A stretch of 64,000 bases of DNA from Microcaldota archaeon (lineage in GTDB: Archaea; Micrarchaeota; Micrarchaeia; Micrarchaeales; CABMGC01). The translations under genes and the position numbers were made by a program. Shown here piece after piece: positions 9,324-19,151 of the stretch; positions within the stretch are counted from its first letter, which is position 1, and the number at the start of each line of letters is the position of its first letter. Location of the stretch: the NCBI GenBank assembly GCA_021797745.1, contig JAJZZD010000001.1:1-64000 (forward strand), read 5' to 3'. The notes under the pieces were generated by a model. That model did not search any database, had not been told where the DNA came from, and worked only from the letters and a program-made list of their open reading frames with translations.

Positions 9324-10584
9324 TCAGCTCCTTTTCTTTTTCCGCGCCTTTTGCGCTTCCTTTGCTTTCTGTGTTTGCAAGTTCCTCAGCAAACATGCTT
9401 TTTTCAATAGTGTCTTTTATTTTTTCAGGAGGGTATGTTAACTTAATCAGTTTTGTGTGCCCTCTTATTCCCTTTCCAGATTCATACGTGGCTATGAAGC
9501 CCTGCATTTCTAGGTCTGCGATGTATTTCCTGTACCATCTCGTGCTCTTGGGGTCAAGTTTCATCGCCTCTGACACGCTCGTATACTTGCTGTACGCCTC
9601 ACCGCTGAATATGTAGGAATCTGAGTTGTCCATGAAACGTTTGTATCTCCCGCCCTGAATGGCAAGAAGCGCTATCGCGTAAAGCACGAGCTTCTGGTGC
9701 TGTGGCAGCGTTATGACTGCTTCGTATGCAATGTCCTCTTCTGCAGTTTTCTGCGCTTCAGCAATTTCCTTGTCCGTGACCTTGTCCAAGTTTTTCTCAT
9801 CTGCTATCTCTCCTGCCTTGGATATTATCTTGAGCGCAAGGCGCGCGTCGCCGCTCTCCTTGGCGGATATCGCAGCCGCGTAGTTTATGCATGCCTGGTC
9901 TATCTTGCCAGGCTTGAATCCCTTGTCTGTCCTGTCCTTTATTATTGCGGCAAGTTCGTTGGAATTGTACGGCGGGAACACAACCTCATTTTCATAAAGC
10001 GTCGACAGGCTTCTAGGGTCAAGTGTTTCCTTGAAACTCAGCTTGTTCGATATGCCGACCATAGTTATGCCGCCCTGCCTTATGTCGCTGTTCGCCCTTG
10101 CAAGCGTGTATATCAAGTCGTCCAGGTCCTTCACGCTGTCGAGCTCATCGAGCACCACCAGCAAAACCTTGCCGTCTTCTTCTATCCAGTTTATTATCTT
10201 TTCGTAAATATCCACAATCCCGAATCCGCGCTTTGCGTAATTAGGAAGGTGGTCAGCGGCTATCTTTCCCAGGACGCGGTATCTGCTATTGTAAATCCTG
10301 CAGTTGACATATGTTATCCTCGCCTTTACTGTGGGTATTTCTCTTACCTGGTCTATGACCTTTTTCATGCAGGACGTCTTGCCTGTGCCGGTTTTCCCAT
10401 AAACGAAAAGGTTTCTTCCGCGCTCACCCTTCAGCGAGGGTGTAAGCGACCTGACTATCTCGTCAATTTGTTTCTCTCGGTAAAGCAGGTTGTGCGGCAC
10501 GTAGTGCGGCGAAAGAACCTCCCTGTCTGCGAAAATCTTAGATTCTTTCAAGAGGTCAGAAAAAGGAGCATCCATAGGAAACAC
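9289..10584 (-). CDS. cdc6: Orc1/Cdc6 replication initiator
   Basis: Walker A GKTGTGKTSCMKK, Walker B LLVVLDELDSV, ISNKLSF, C-terminal winged helix. Confidence 0.95.
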   Translation of the reverse strand: MFPMDAPFSDLLKESKIFADREVLSPHYVPHNLLYREKQIDEIVRSLTPSLKGERGRNLFVYGKTGTGKTSCMKKVIDQVREIPTVKARITYVNCRIYNSRYRVLGKIAADHLPNYAKRGFGIVDIYEKIINWIEEDGKVLLVVLDELDSVKDLDDLIYTLARANSDIRQGGITMVGISNKLSFKETLDPRSLSTLYENEVVFPPYNSNELAAIIKDRTDKGFKPGKIDQACINYAAAISAKESGDARLALKIISKAGEIADEKNLDKVTDKEIAEAQKTAEEDIAYEAVITLPQHQKLVLYAIALLAIQGGRYKRFMDNSDSYIFSGEAYSKYTSVSEAMKLDPKSTRWYRKYIADLEMQGFIATYESGKGIRGHTKLIKLTYPPEKIKDTIEKSMFAEELANTESKGSAKGAEKEKELNAANNDGVNGA

Positions 10585-11411
10585 TACTCTATCAATTTCT
10601 TTGCTATGCTTATAAATTCTTCTTTAATCTCGGTGTCGTACTCTACAGGAACTTTACCTGAATCGCTCATTTCATCGAATTTTTTGCTGTAATTGATTTT
10701 GCCCAGCAACTTGCAGTCCAGCGCATCTGCGACTTCTTCTGCGCCTTTCATGCTGCCGTTTGACATGTTCTCGACAACGCCCACGATGTGCACTGACATG
10801 CGTTTTGCCATTAAGCCTGATTTTATGGTGTTTGCCGACGCTATGTGCTGCGGTCCTGTGACAAGTATGAAGCCGTCAATATCGAGAAGCTGCATTATCG
10901 AAAGCGGTTCATCGCTAGTGCCCGGAGCTATGTCAATTATCAAATAATCGAGCTCTCCCCAGTCGCTGTTCTCGAGGAAGTCGCTGACCATTTTTGCTAT
11001 AAGCGGGCCTCTCCACATTATCGGTCTTTTTGTGTCGTCGACATACATCGCCGTTGAAATTATCCTTATTCCGTCTTTTTCTGCCGGCTTCAGGGGAAAG
11101 TTGCCATCTTGCCTGTCGGTTATCCCGAGGAACATGCACACATTAGGACAGTCTATATCCGCATCGAGAATGCCTACCTTGTAGCCCATGCGCATCAGCG
11201 TGTAAGCCAGATTTATCGACACTGTGGTCTTGCCCACGCCTCCCTTTGCACTCCACACGCCAATCCTGTGCTTAACCTTCGAAAGCTGCTGCTTCACGTG
11301 TTCTCTTTTCTTTAGCACATTCAGTATCGAAGGATGCGCAACCTTCACAGTGGCTTCGCCTATCTTTATCTCAGGAGTGCTTTCTTCAGTCATGACTATA
11401 CTTTGGTTCAA
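10584..11411 (-). CDS. Mrp/NBP35-family P-loop ATPase (Fe-S carrier)
   Basis: Deviant Walker A SAKGGVGKTTVSINLA; DADIDCPNVCMFLGI. Confidence 0.92.
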   Translation of the reverse strand: MNQSIVMTEESTPEIKIGEATVKVAHPSILNVLKKREHVKQQLSKVKHRIGVWSAKGGVGKTTVSINLAYTLMRMGYKVGILDADIDCPNVCMFLGITDRQDGNFPLKPAEKDGIRIISTAMYVDDTKRPIMWRGPLIAKMVSDFLENSDWGELDYLIIDIAPGTSDEPLSIMQLLDIDGFILVTGPQHIASANTIKSGLMAKRMSVHIVGVVENMSNGSMKGAEEVADALDCKLLGKINYSKKFDEMSDSGKVPVEYDTEIKEEFISIAKKLIE

Positions 11412-11558
11412 ACAGCAATAAATTGATTTTGTTTCTGCGTGTGAATCAGCCCTGGCTGAAAAGCAAGTTATAAAAATATGAAAGTATTAATGAGAACGTA
11501 ATATTTGTAATAACTCGATAATGATAAGAACACTTCGCTGTTCTTCTATTATTTTTTA

Positions 11559-12278
11559 ATGCAGATGTTTATTGGTGTCAAAATGTACCCAAATCCACAA
11601 GCTTATGACAGAGGAGTAATGTTCAACCCCGACGGCAGGCTTTTTCAGGTAGAGTACGCGAAAGAGGCAGTAAGAAGAGGCGCAGTGGCGCTCGGGATGG
11701 CCGTTAAAGACGGCACCGTGTTCGCCGCGCACAAGAATATTGAGGAGCCTCTTATAGTGCCCGAGAGCTTTGAGAAGGTATTCAGGGTGGATGCGCACAT
11801 AGGCGCCACTTACAGCGGCCTTGTCGCAGATGCGCTGCATCTGATAAACACTGCAAGGTCAAGCGCACAGTCGCACAGGCTTGTGTTCGACGAGGTTAAA
11901 TCAATAGAGTCAGTGACGAAGGACATAAGCGATTACATGCTTCAGGCAACGTTTTACGGTGGTGTAAGGCCATACGGAATATCGCTCATAATAGGCGGAA
12001 TAGACCCTGACCCAAGGCTGTTCTTGATAGACCCAAGCGCATCTTTGATAGGTTACAAGGCAGTAGCAGTAGGAACTGGAGCAAAGCTTGCGAACGACAT
12101 GCTCTCAAAAGAGCGCAAGGACACGCTGTCCGTTGAAGACGGCATAAGATTGGGAGTCAAGATAGTGAAGAAGGTCAACGAAGGCAAATTGACAAGCGAC
12201 CACATAGATGTCGGATACGTTCAAAAAGGAGGAGAGTTCACTATTCTTAAGCCGGAGGAAATAGAAAAATACTTCTGA
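11559..12278 (+). CDS. psmA: proteasome alpha subunit
   Basis: AYDRGVMFNPDGRLFQVEYAKEAVRRGAVALG. Confidence 0.95.
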   Translation: MQMFIGVKMYPNPQAYDRGVMFNPDGRLFQVEYAKEAVRRGAVALGMAVKDGTVFAAHKNIEEPLIVPESFEKVFRVDAHIGATYSGLVADALHLINTARSSAQSHRLVFDEVKSIESVTKDISDYMLQATFYGGVRPYGISLIIGGIDPDPRLFLIDPSASLIGYKAVAVGTGAKLANDMLSKERKDTLSVEDGIRLGVKIVKKVNEGKLTSDHIDVGYVQKGGEFTILKPEEIEKYF

Positions 12279-12359
12279 AAATACCAAGTTTGAGTTTAGC
12301 AGCAGCTCTTAAATGCTTGTGCAAACGCAGTTGAAATGCAGTGAAAACGCAGTGAAATA

Positions 12360-13046
12360 ATGTCTAAAACCATAATAGCCAAGTACAGTGCAGACGGAGA
12401 GAATTTCGAGATTTTTGTAGACTCTGACCGCGCATATGAATACATAACTGGCAAGCGAACAGATCCGATGACCGTACTGGAATCAGAGGAAATATTCAAG
12501 GATGCCAACAAAGGCGACAGGCAGAGCAAGGACACGCTGAAAAAAGTTTTCAAGACTGATGATCTTGCCAAGATTGCAGCAATAATACTTAAAAACGGCA
12601 ACGTGCCGATAACGACAGAGCAGAGGAGCAAGCTAGTAGAGGAAAAAAGGAAGCAGATAATAAGCATAATAGCCAGGAATGCGATAGACCCGAGAACCAA
12701 TGCACCGCATCCGCCGCAAAGAATAGAGAACGCGCTCAACGAAATTAAGGTCAACGTTGATCCGTTCAAACCAGCAAGCGAGCAGGTAGAGGCGATAATG
12801 AAGAAGCTCATCATACATCTTCCTATACGATTCGCAACAATGAAGGTGGAGGTGACAATACCTCCACAGTATGCCCATGTATCATACGGCGTGCTCAAGC
12901 AGTACGGAATGAACTCTGAAAAATGGCTAAATGACGGTTCCCTCAGCGCGTCGCTCGAATTCCCTGCAGGCCTCCAGTCAGAGTTCATAGACAGAATCAA
13001 CAACGCGACAAAAGGAAGTGCCAATGTAAAGATAATAAGCGTATGA
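12360..13046 (+). CDS. ribosome maturation protein SBDS/Sdo1
   Basis: SBDS architecture ([51 protein letters not shown]); psmA-SBDS-rrp4-rrp41-rrp42 order. Confidence 0.93.
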   Translation: MSKTIIAKYSADGENFEIFVDSDRAYEYITGKRTDPMTVLESEEIFKDANKGDRQSKDTLKKVFKTDDLAKIAAIILKNGNVPITTEQRSKLVEEKRKQIISIIARNAIDPRTNAPHPPQRIENALNEIKVNVDPFKPASEQVEAIMKKLIIHLPIRFATMKVEVTIPPQYAHVSYGVLKQYGMNSEKWLNDGSLSASLEFPAGLQSEFIDRINNATKGSANVKIISV

Positions 13047-13087
13047 AAATCTGAAAATCTAAAAAAATGTTTGAATAGGTGTTTTAA

Positions 13088-13702
13088 TTGGACGTAATAA
13101 TTCCAGGCGAAAAAGTATCTGATAAACCGGAAAGGTTTCAAGGTACCTCGGTATCGAACGGCAGTACATATGCAAATGTGGTAGGTTTCTACGACAAAGA
13201 CAGAAATATGTTCGTGCAGCTAGTCGGCATGTGGGAGCCGCGAGAAGGCGATATAGTTGTCGGCCAGATATCTTCGAAAAGGTCACGAGCATGCTATGTG
13301 GATCTGAATTTTCCGTACAAGGGAGAAATTCAACTCAGATACGAAGAAACACGGTTAAGCACAGGCGATGTGATAGAAGCCGAGGTAAGGGATTTCAGGA
13401 AGTTCGAGGATGAGGCGCTTGTCAGCCTAACGCGCCCCAAGGTCCTTCACGGAGGCATGCTAGTAGCAGTCAAGCCCACTAAGGTTCCGCGTATACTGGG
13501 CAAGGCGAACACAATGATAAAACAGATAGCAGAAGGTACAGGAAGCTCGTTGGTAGTAGGCATGAACGGCATGCTGTGGATAAAAGGAGGCGACATGAAC
13601 CTCGTCGAAAAACTGATAAGGGAAGTCGAAGAAAAGGCGCACACTAACGGCCTTACTGACAAGATAAAGCAGGAAATCGACGCATACAAAAACCCGAAAT
13701 GA
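13088..13702 (+). CDS. rrp4: exosome complex RNA-binding protein Rrp4 (TTG start)
   Basis: S1/KH protein, PGEKVSDKPERFQGTSVSNGSTYANVVG; exosome operon. Confidence 0.9.
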   Translation: MDVIIPGEKVSDKPERFQGTSVSNGSTYANVVGFYDKDRNMFVQLVGMWEPREGDIVVGQISSKRSRACYVDLNFPYKGEIQLRYEETRLSTGDVIEAEVRDFRKFEDEALVSLTRPKVLHGGMLVAVKPTKVPRILGKANTMIKQIAEGTGSSLVVGMNGMLWIKGGDMNLVEKLIREVEEKAHTNGLTDKIKQEIDAYKNPK

Positions 13703-13767
13703 TTAGGAAAAAAATTTGATAAGAATTTTAAGAAATGTAAGAATCGAGAATCGAAAAAGATGACTAT

Positions 13768-14475
13768 ATGGAAAAACCGCAGTTGATTAAAAATGGAAAA
13801 AGGCTTGACGGCAGGTCATTCGACCAGCTCCGACCGATAAAAATAGTCGCCGGCGTCGTCAAGAACGCTACAGGTTCTGCATACCTTGAATGGGGAGCAA
13901 ACAAGATTTATGCAGCAGTTTACGGTCCTACTGAGGCCTTGCCAAAGCACACTGCAAATCCAAAGCAGGCAGTGATTAAATGCAGGTATTCGATGGCACC
14001 TTTCTCATCGCTCGAAGAGCACGGAAGGAGCGGTGCCAACAGAAGGGCAACAGAAATATCAAAGGTAACAAAAGAGGTCTTCGAAAACGCAATAATGATT
14101 GAAAAATTTCCTAATTCTGAGATAGACATATACATAGAGGTTCTGCAGAGCGATGGCGGAACAAGGGCAGCAGGCATAACTGCCGCAGGCGTAGCCCTTG
14201 CAGACAGCGGTATACCTGCCAGGGATATACCTTTTGCAGTTTCTGCAGGTAAGGCGAACGGCGAAATCATACTGGACCTGGATAAATTGGAAGACAATTA
14301 CTCTGACGCCGACATGCCTGTCGCGATATACCCGAACCTCGGCAAGGTTGGCTTGCTGCAGATGGATGGCTCGCTGACAAAAGAGGAATTCGACAAAGCC
14401 ATCGGAATGATAAAAGAATCCGGCAGGGAAATATCGAAAATCCAGAAGGCAGCGATATCTGAGATGTACGAATGA
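13768..14475 (+). CDS. rrp41: exosome complex exonuclease Rrp41
   Basis: KRLDGRSFDQLRPIKIVAGVVKNATGSAYLEWGANKIYAAVYGP; RNase PH fold. Confidence 0.95.
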   Translation: MEKPQLIKNGKRLDGRSFDQLRPIKIVAGVVKNATGSAYLEWGANKIYAAVYGPTEALPKHTANPKQAVIKCRYSMAPFSSLEEHGRSGANRRATEISKVTKEVFENAIMIEKFPNSEIDIYIEVLQSDGGTRAAGITAAGVALADSGIPARDIPFAVSAGKANGEIILDLDKLEDNYSDADMPVAIYPNLGKVGLLQMDGSLTKEEFDKAIGMIKESGREISKIQKAAISEMYE

Positions 14476-14539
14476 AAATATGTTGCGAAAATGAATTGTA
14501 GATTATGAGTTGTAAGCAATAAGTTGTTTAAGTGATAGT

Positions 14540-15325
14540 ATGTTGATAAAAACAGTGTCTAAGGAATATGTGAATGAATTGCTGTTATCTGACAAGAGAA
14601 TAGACGGCAGAGGACTTCTTGACTTCAGGAAGCTGAGCATCAAAACGGGCATCATGCCGCATGCCGAGGGTTCTGCGCTGGTTGAGCTGGGCAACACCCG
14701 GGTAATCGCCGGCGTAAAGATAGATATAGGCGAGCCGCTGCGCGACAAGCCAGATGAAGGCGCGCTGATGACTGGCGCTGAATTGCTCCCAATGGCAAGC
14801 CCAAAGTACGAAGCAGGGCCGCCAAGTCCTGAATCTGTGGAATTCGCAAGGGTCGTGGACCGCGGAATTAGGTCGGCAGAGCTCGTTGACATGCAGTCGC
14901 TTTTCATAGAGAAGGAAAAAGTCTGGATGGTTTTCATAGACATGTACGTTATGAACGCAGACGGCAACCTTTTCGACGCAGGGTCGCTTGCTTCTGTGGC
15001 TGCTTTGCTTTCTGCAAGGATGCCTAAACTTGAAGGCGAAGAGATAATACGGACAGGGAATCTGCACAAGCTCAAGACTAACGGAATTGTCACATCCTGC
15101 ACATTCGGAAAGATAGGAGACAAGCTGCTTCTTGACACAAACGGCAATGAAGAAGAATATGCGAGCACCAGACTTACAGTTGCGAACGATGAGAAATACA
15201 TAAGGGCTATGCAGAAAGGTTTAAGTGGAGATATGTCAATAAAAGAGATACAGGAAATGATAGACATAAGCGCGGATAAGTCAAAAGAGCTCAGGAGCGC
15301 AATCAAGCGCGCAGTTGAAGAGTAA
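14540..15325 (+). CDS. rrp42: exosome complex component Rrp42
   Basis: DKRIDGRGLLDFRKLSIKTGIMPHAEGSALVELGNTRVIAGVK. Confidence 0.95.
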   Translation: MLIKTVSKEYVNELLLSDKRIDGRGLLDFRKLSIKTGIMPHAEGSALVELGNTRVIAGVKIDIGEPLRDKPDEGALMTGAELLPMASPKYEAGPPSPESVEFARVVDRGIRSAELVDMQSLFIEKEKVWMVFIDMYVMNADGNLFDAGSLASVAALLSARMPKLEGEEIIRTGNLHKLKTNGIVTSCTFGKIGDKLLLDTNGNEEEYASTRLTVANDEKYIRAMQKGLSGDMSIKEIQEMIDISADKSKELRSAIKRAVEE

Positions 15326-15376
15326 TCAATAATCAACAAACAATATTAACGAACCGGCCCACAGGGCCCAAGCAAA

Positions 15377-15667
15377 GTGAGCGATATGGTAAACTGGAGC
15401 GTAAGGTACGGGTCAAGCCTAAGAAAGAGGTATTTGGAGGTAGCTAAGCAGAAGAAGTCTCGCTACACGTGCGACGTGTGCGGGAAAAACTCCGTAAAAA
15501 GAATAAGTACTGGCGTTTGGAAGTGCAAAAGCTGCGGGTCGACGTTCGCAGGCGGTGCGTACACATTCAAGACAGAGCCAGGCAGGAATGTGCAGCGAAT
15601 AATAGAGCAGCTTTACACCGGTGCAACACATGCACAGAAGAAATCAGAAAAATCAGAAGCACAATGA
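15377..15667 (+). CDS. rpl37ae: ribosomal protein L37Ae (GTG start)
   Basis: YTCDVCGKNSVKRISTGVWKCKSCGSTFAGGAYTF zinc ribbon. Confidence 0.93.
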   Translation: MSDMVNWSVRYGSSLRKRYLEVAKQKKSRYTCDVCGKNSVKRISTGVWKCKSCGSTFAGGAYTFKTEPGRNVQRIIEQLYTGATHAQKKSEKSEAQ

Positions 15668-15712
15668 ATGCTGCAATGTAGTAAAATATAATGAAATAAT
15701 AAAGGTAAGCAA

Positions 15713-16075
15713 ATGAAAATAACATTTTCTCCGGCTGAAGAGCTTGTGGTGCACGAGATACTCGAGGTAAGCAAAGAAGATCTGATACGCGAGAGGGTTA
15801 CGCCTCAGGGCAACATGCCTCTGTACTGGTGCGACGGAATCTTGTTCAGCTTTTCGTCTCTTCCTATGACTGATGATGTGATAAAGGACTATCTGAAAGG
15901 CAAGCTACACTGGCTAGAAGTGCATTTTGCGCGCATGCCCAAATATGTTGATGTGATATCGTTCGAATCGGAAGAGTACAAGGCGACAATGGGAGTAAGG
16001 GTTATAGACACAAGCCCGTCGCTGCTTCACAGGGAATTCATAAAATGGCTCAAGACTACTGCTCCGAAAAGATGA
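15713..16075 (+). CDS. hypothetical protein between L37Ae and Rpo12 genes
   Basis: 120-aa ORF with operon-like spacing. Confidence 0.6.
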   Translation: MKITFSPAEELVVHEILEVSKEDLIRERVTPQGNMPLYWCDGILFSFSSLPMTDDVIKDYLKGKLHWLEVHFARMPKYVDVISFESEEYKATMGVRVIDTSPSLLHREFIKWLKTTAPKR

Positions 16076-16135
16076 GTCATACTGCCTTAATGCACTCAAT
16101 GATGTTAAAATATTAAAAAAGAAAAATGTGGTTAC

Positions 16136-16270
16136 ATGACATACGAATGCCTGCACTGCAAAAAAGAGATTAAAAACCTCGAAAAGAATTTCGTAAGATG
16201 TCCCTACTGCGGCTTCAGAGCGCTTTCAAAGAAAAGGTCGCCAATCGCCAAAGAAGTCAAAACCAACTGA
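16136..16270 (+). CDS. rpo12: DNA-directed RNA polymerase subunit Rpo12 (RpoP); missing from the ORF track
   Basis: ATG at 16136: MTYECLHCKKEIKNLEKNFVRCPYCGFRALSKKRSPIAKEVKTN*; 44-aa zinc ribbon in the usual L37Ae neighbourhood. Confidence 0.85.
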   Translation: MTYECLHCKKEIKNLEKNFVRCPYCGFRALSKKRSPIAKEVKTN

Positions 16271-16360
16271 ACCTTTTTTCGGCAGCGAGCGTTGACACCA
16301 AACCGCTCGGGCAGTTTCGCATTTTCTTAAAAGCGTCACGACAGTAGAATCAATACTCAC

Positions 16361-16900
16361 TTACTTTTTGTCTTCGGGCTTCGCGGCCTTTTTCTCCATC
16401 AGCTTTTTGCCCAGTTCTTCCCTATTTTTCGTTATGCTATGTATCTTCTCTAAATCCTCTTTTTTCAGGACGCGCCCGAGTATGTATTGAGAGTAATCAA
16501 CAGATATCTGCGAGACGTTCATGGCGAGTGTTTCTATGTCTGCCGGCTTCAGTTTCAACTCCCTTTCTGGTTTTATCAGCTCCACACCTGCTGGCGCGAA
16601 GTTGAACGACACGTTAAGCAAAGACCAAAGATCCTTGAAGAGAACAGTGAGCTCTGCGCTTGTCGAGAACACATCCTGCATCTTGAGCGGCTCTTCTATC
16701 GCTCCGTAGCAGTAAACGACGCCTGGCATCTTCAGCAGGCGGTTGTTGGCAAGGTCGATCATAAGCGGCTGCAAGTCTTCTGCCTTTTCGCTCTGCATGT
16801 CGAAAAACATCCTTACGAGAATTCCTCCATTGTCAATTGTTTTAGTCGTTAATTCATCAACTTCAGATTTCGCCATCTTATCACTTATTTGCTTTCGCAT
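16361..16900 (-). CDS. hypothetical protein
   Basis: 179-aa ORF adjacent to hisS. Confidence 0.55.
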   Translation of the reverse strand: MRKQISDKMAKSEVDELTTKTIDNGGILVRMFFDMQSEKAEDLQPLMIDLANNRLLKMPGVVYCYGAIEEPLKMQDVFSTSAELTVLFKDLWSLLNVSFNFAPAGVELIKPERELKLKPADIETLAMNVSQISVDYSQYILGRVLKKEDLEKIHSITKNREELGKKLMEKKAAKPEDKK

Positions 16901-16905
16901 TTCTC

Positions 16906-18183
16906 TTATTTGTCTTTTTTAATTTTATCTATTGCTTCTTCCAGTCCCAGAAGCTCTTCTTGACCGCTGAGCATGTCCCTCAGTTTGACCTTGTTCTGCC
17001 CGCGCTCCTCGTTGCCGGCTATCACTGCATATTTGATATTGAGCGCGCTCGCATACTGCAGCTGTTTAGACAGGTTCCTGTCGGCAACATTCAAATCTGT
17101 ATAAATGCCTGCATATCTCAGTTCGCGAGCAACGTCACACGCATAATCTTTGTTTTCCTCGCCTATGTACGCGACGAAGGCCTTCGCGTATGTTTTAACC
17201 AAGCTTTCAGTTCCTAGAACATCGAAGATTCTATCTATCCCTATCGACGAGCCCGTGGCTGGTGTTTTTTTGTTCGAGAAGATGCCTATGAGATTGTCGT
17301 ATCTGCCGCCTGAACCCACTGACGGAAGTCTCTTTCCGTCTTTCACCAGTATGAATTCCCAGACGAATCCGGTATAATACGCAATTCCTCTCGCAAGCGA
17401 TAAATCTATTTGTATGCTTCCGCGTATCTTGTATGCTCTGACCAGGTTTACTAACTTCTTGAGATTTTCTATTTCCTCTTTTGCATTCGGAAGATTTTCC
17501 GCCAGTTTTGCCATCTTTTCGTCATCGTTGACGTCCTGCCTTATGAAGTTGAGTATGCTTTCCCCAGTTTTGTTGTCTATCCCCTTTTCGGCCAATTGCG
17601 CAATAAGGTCATCGCCGCTTATTTTCTGCATCTTGTCTATGACTCTTATTGCATCTGCAGATTTTTCTTCCGGCACATTGAATATTTCAAGTATCGCGTT
17701 AAGCAGCTTCCTGCTGTTCAACAATATTACATAATCTTCTACCCCTATCTCATCAATTGAAAGGGCACACGCTGCAATTGTTTCTGCATCGCTTTCTACA
17801 GACGTGCTTCCAACTATGTCGACGTCCGCCTGTATGAATTCCCTGTAGCGCATTCTCTGAGGCTCCTCCTTGCGCCACGAACTTCCTATCTGGTATCTTT
17901 TGAAAGGCAGCGGGAGGTCCTTGTTCATAGCGACATATCTTGCCATCGGCACGGTAAGGTCGTATCTAAGGGCTGAATTCTCTCCGGCTATCTCAAACAG
18001 CTCCTTTACTGTTTCTTCGCCGTACGCCTTCGCTGTAAGCACCTCCTTCGTTTCCATCGCCGGAGTAATCAGAGGATAAAATCCGAAGCGCTTGAATACC
18101 TCTTCTGTAGCATCGATTGCCTTTTTGACAAGAATTGCCCTTGCTGGGTCAAAGTCGCGCACGCCTCGTGGAGTAGATAACAT
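16906..18183 (-). CDS. hisS: histidyl-tRNA synthetase
   Basis: PRGVRDFDP, YDLTVPMARYVA, FIQADVDIVG, SLARGIAYYTGFVWE, GGRYDNLIG. Confidence 0.95.
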   Translation of the reverse strand: MLSTPRGVRDFDPARAILVKKAIDATEEVFKRFGFYPLITPAMETKEVLTAKAYGEETVKELFEIAGENSALRYDLTVPMARYVAMNKDLPLPFKRYQIGSSWRKEEPQRMRYREFIQADVDIVGSTSVESDAETIAACALSIDEIGVEDYVILLNSRKLLNAILEIFNVPEEKSADAIRVIDKMQKISGDDLIAQLAEKGIDNKTGESILNFIRQDVNDDEKMAKLAENLPNAKEEIENLKKLVNLVRAYKIRGSIQIDLSLARGIAYYTGFVWEFILVKDGKRLPSVGSGGRYDNLIGIFSNKKTPATGSSIGIDRIFDVLGTESLVKTYAKAFVAYIGEENKDYACDVARELRYAGIYTDLNVADRNLSKQLQYASALNIKYAVIAGNEERGQNKVKLRDMLSGQEELLGLEEAIDKIKKDK

Positions 18184-18256
18184 TCAATTCCTTTTACTTC
18201 TTTTTCCATCACAGTTAAACTTATTAAAAGAATTGGATTTCTTGTTTGATTATTTC

Positions 18257-18658
18257 TTACTTTATGATATTCCTCAGCTGTATTAACCTTGTAATAACAT
18301 ATTTAGGCTTGGTGCGAGGCTGCATGTTTCTGAATTTGCCGCGTCTTATCCAAACCGTTTGAAACTTCATCTCATTTCCAATTTCAATATCTTCGAAGTA
18401 ATCCGAAACAAGATAAACACTATCCTGATCTGCGACTCCAATAAAATCTGCCGTCGATTTCTTTTTTGGGAAAATCTTCTTGGAGAATAGCCCATCTGTG
18501 CCGAATTCGCCCAAGACAGCGTCCCAGTTCCTGTCTCCAACGCTCCAAAGCCACAGTTCGCTTTTCTGTTTAAGCGACTTCAAAATAGTCCAATCTGCAT
18601 ACAGCGCCCTTCTTTCTGGGTCATACAGCGTTCTGTTTAAGTCAAAAATTACTAGCAT
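18257..18658 (-). CDS. HAD-superfamily-like hydrolase
   Basis: N-terminal MLVIFDLNRTLYDP (DxDxT-like variant) and YLVSDYFEDIEIG. Confidence 0.6.
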   Translation of the reverse strand: MLVIFDLNRTLYDPERRALYADWTILKSLKQKSELWLWSVGDRNWDAVLGEFGTDGLFSKKIFPKKKSTADFIGVADQDSVYLVSDYFEDIEIGNEMKFQTVWIRRGKFRNMQPRTKPKYVITRLIQLRNIIK

Positions 18659-18677
18659 TTGATCACATTAAACATAA

Positions 18678-19151
18678 TTACGTTTGAATTCCTAAAGTCT
18701 TGATTTCACATGAGTCACCAGCACCCCAAAATTTACGCGCCCATTGAGTTTTTACATTTTCTTCAACTATGGCTCCTCCATTTTTTGAATACTTTGCTAT
18801 GATTTTATACGCAGTTGGATCTGAAAAGCTCAGCACCCTAACTGGAAATTTTTTCTGTACATCTGATTTTAAAAAGAAAAAAGGTTTAAACTTTTCAACA
18901 TCAATTCCTTGTTTTTTTGCTTCGTCTGAAATTCTTTTATAGTTACTAAGTGAGTCTCCACCACAGTCCCAGTCTTTTAAAACTAATATGTCTGGAAGCG
19001 TAGCCCCGGCGTTTTTGAGCAGTTCTCTTGTAAATAATCTATTATTTATTTTAGCCACGAAGCTGCCTTGAGGAACAACATTCTGACCTTCAACCTTATC
19101 ATCAGCAGCATAGTTTATTACTCTTGAATACTCGTTTGTACGGCCGTTATC
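18678..19151 (-). CDS. hypothetical ORF continuing in frame past the TAG of the 19152..20042 gene; separate gene (GTG at 19058) or 3' half of an interrupted gene
   Basis: No stop between 19151 and 18681 in the same frame; translation DNGRTNEYSRVINYAADDKVEGQNVVPQGSFVAKINN…. Confidence 0.5.
   Translation of the reverse strand, partial: DNGRTNEYSRVINYAADDKVEGQNVVPQGSFVAKINNRLFTRELLKNAGATLPDILVLKDWDCGGDSLSNYKRISDEAKKQGIDVEKFKPFFFLKSDVQKKFPVRVLSFSDPTAYKIIAKYSKNGGAIVEENVKTQWARKFWGAGDSCEIKTLGIQT

Noticed and set aside
9697-10692. 331-aa plus-strand ORF
   Set aside because: Antisense to the well-supported cdc6 gene; C/Y/R/L-rich composition typical of a spurious antisense frame.
11412-11558. Replication origin beside cdc6
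   Set aside because: No ORB-like repeats or clear unwinding element recognised by eye; only the gene context suggests it.
16286-16309. CGAGCG/CGCTCG inverted repeat between rpo12 and the convergent 16361 gene
   Set aside because: Short 6-bp arms with a 12-nt loop between convergent genes; no more than a weak terminator-like element.
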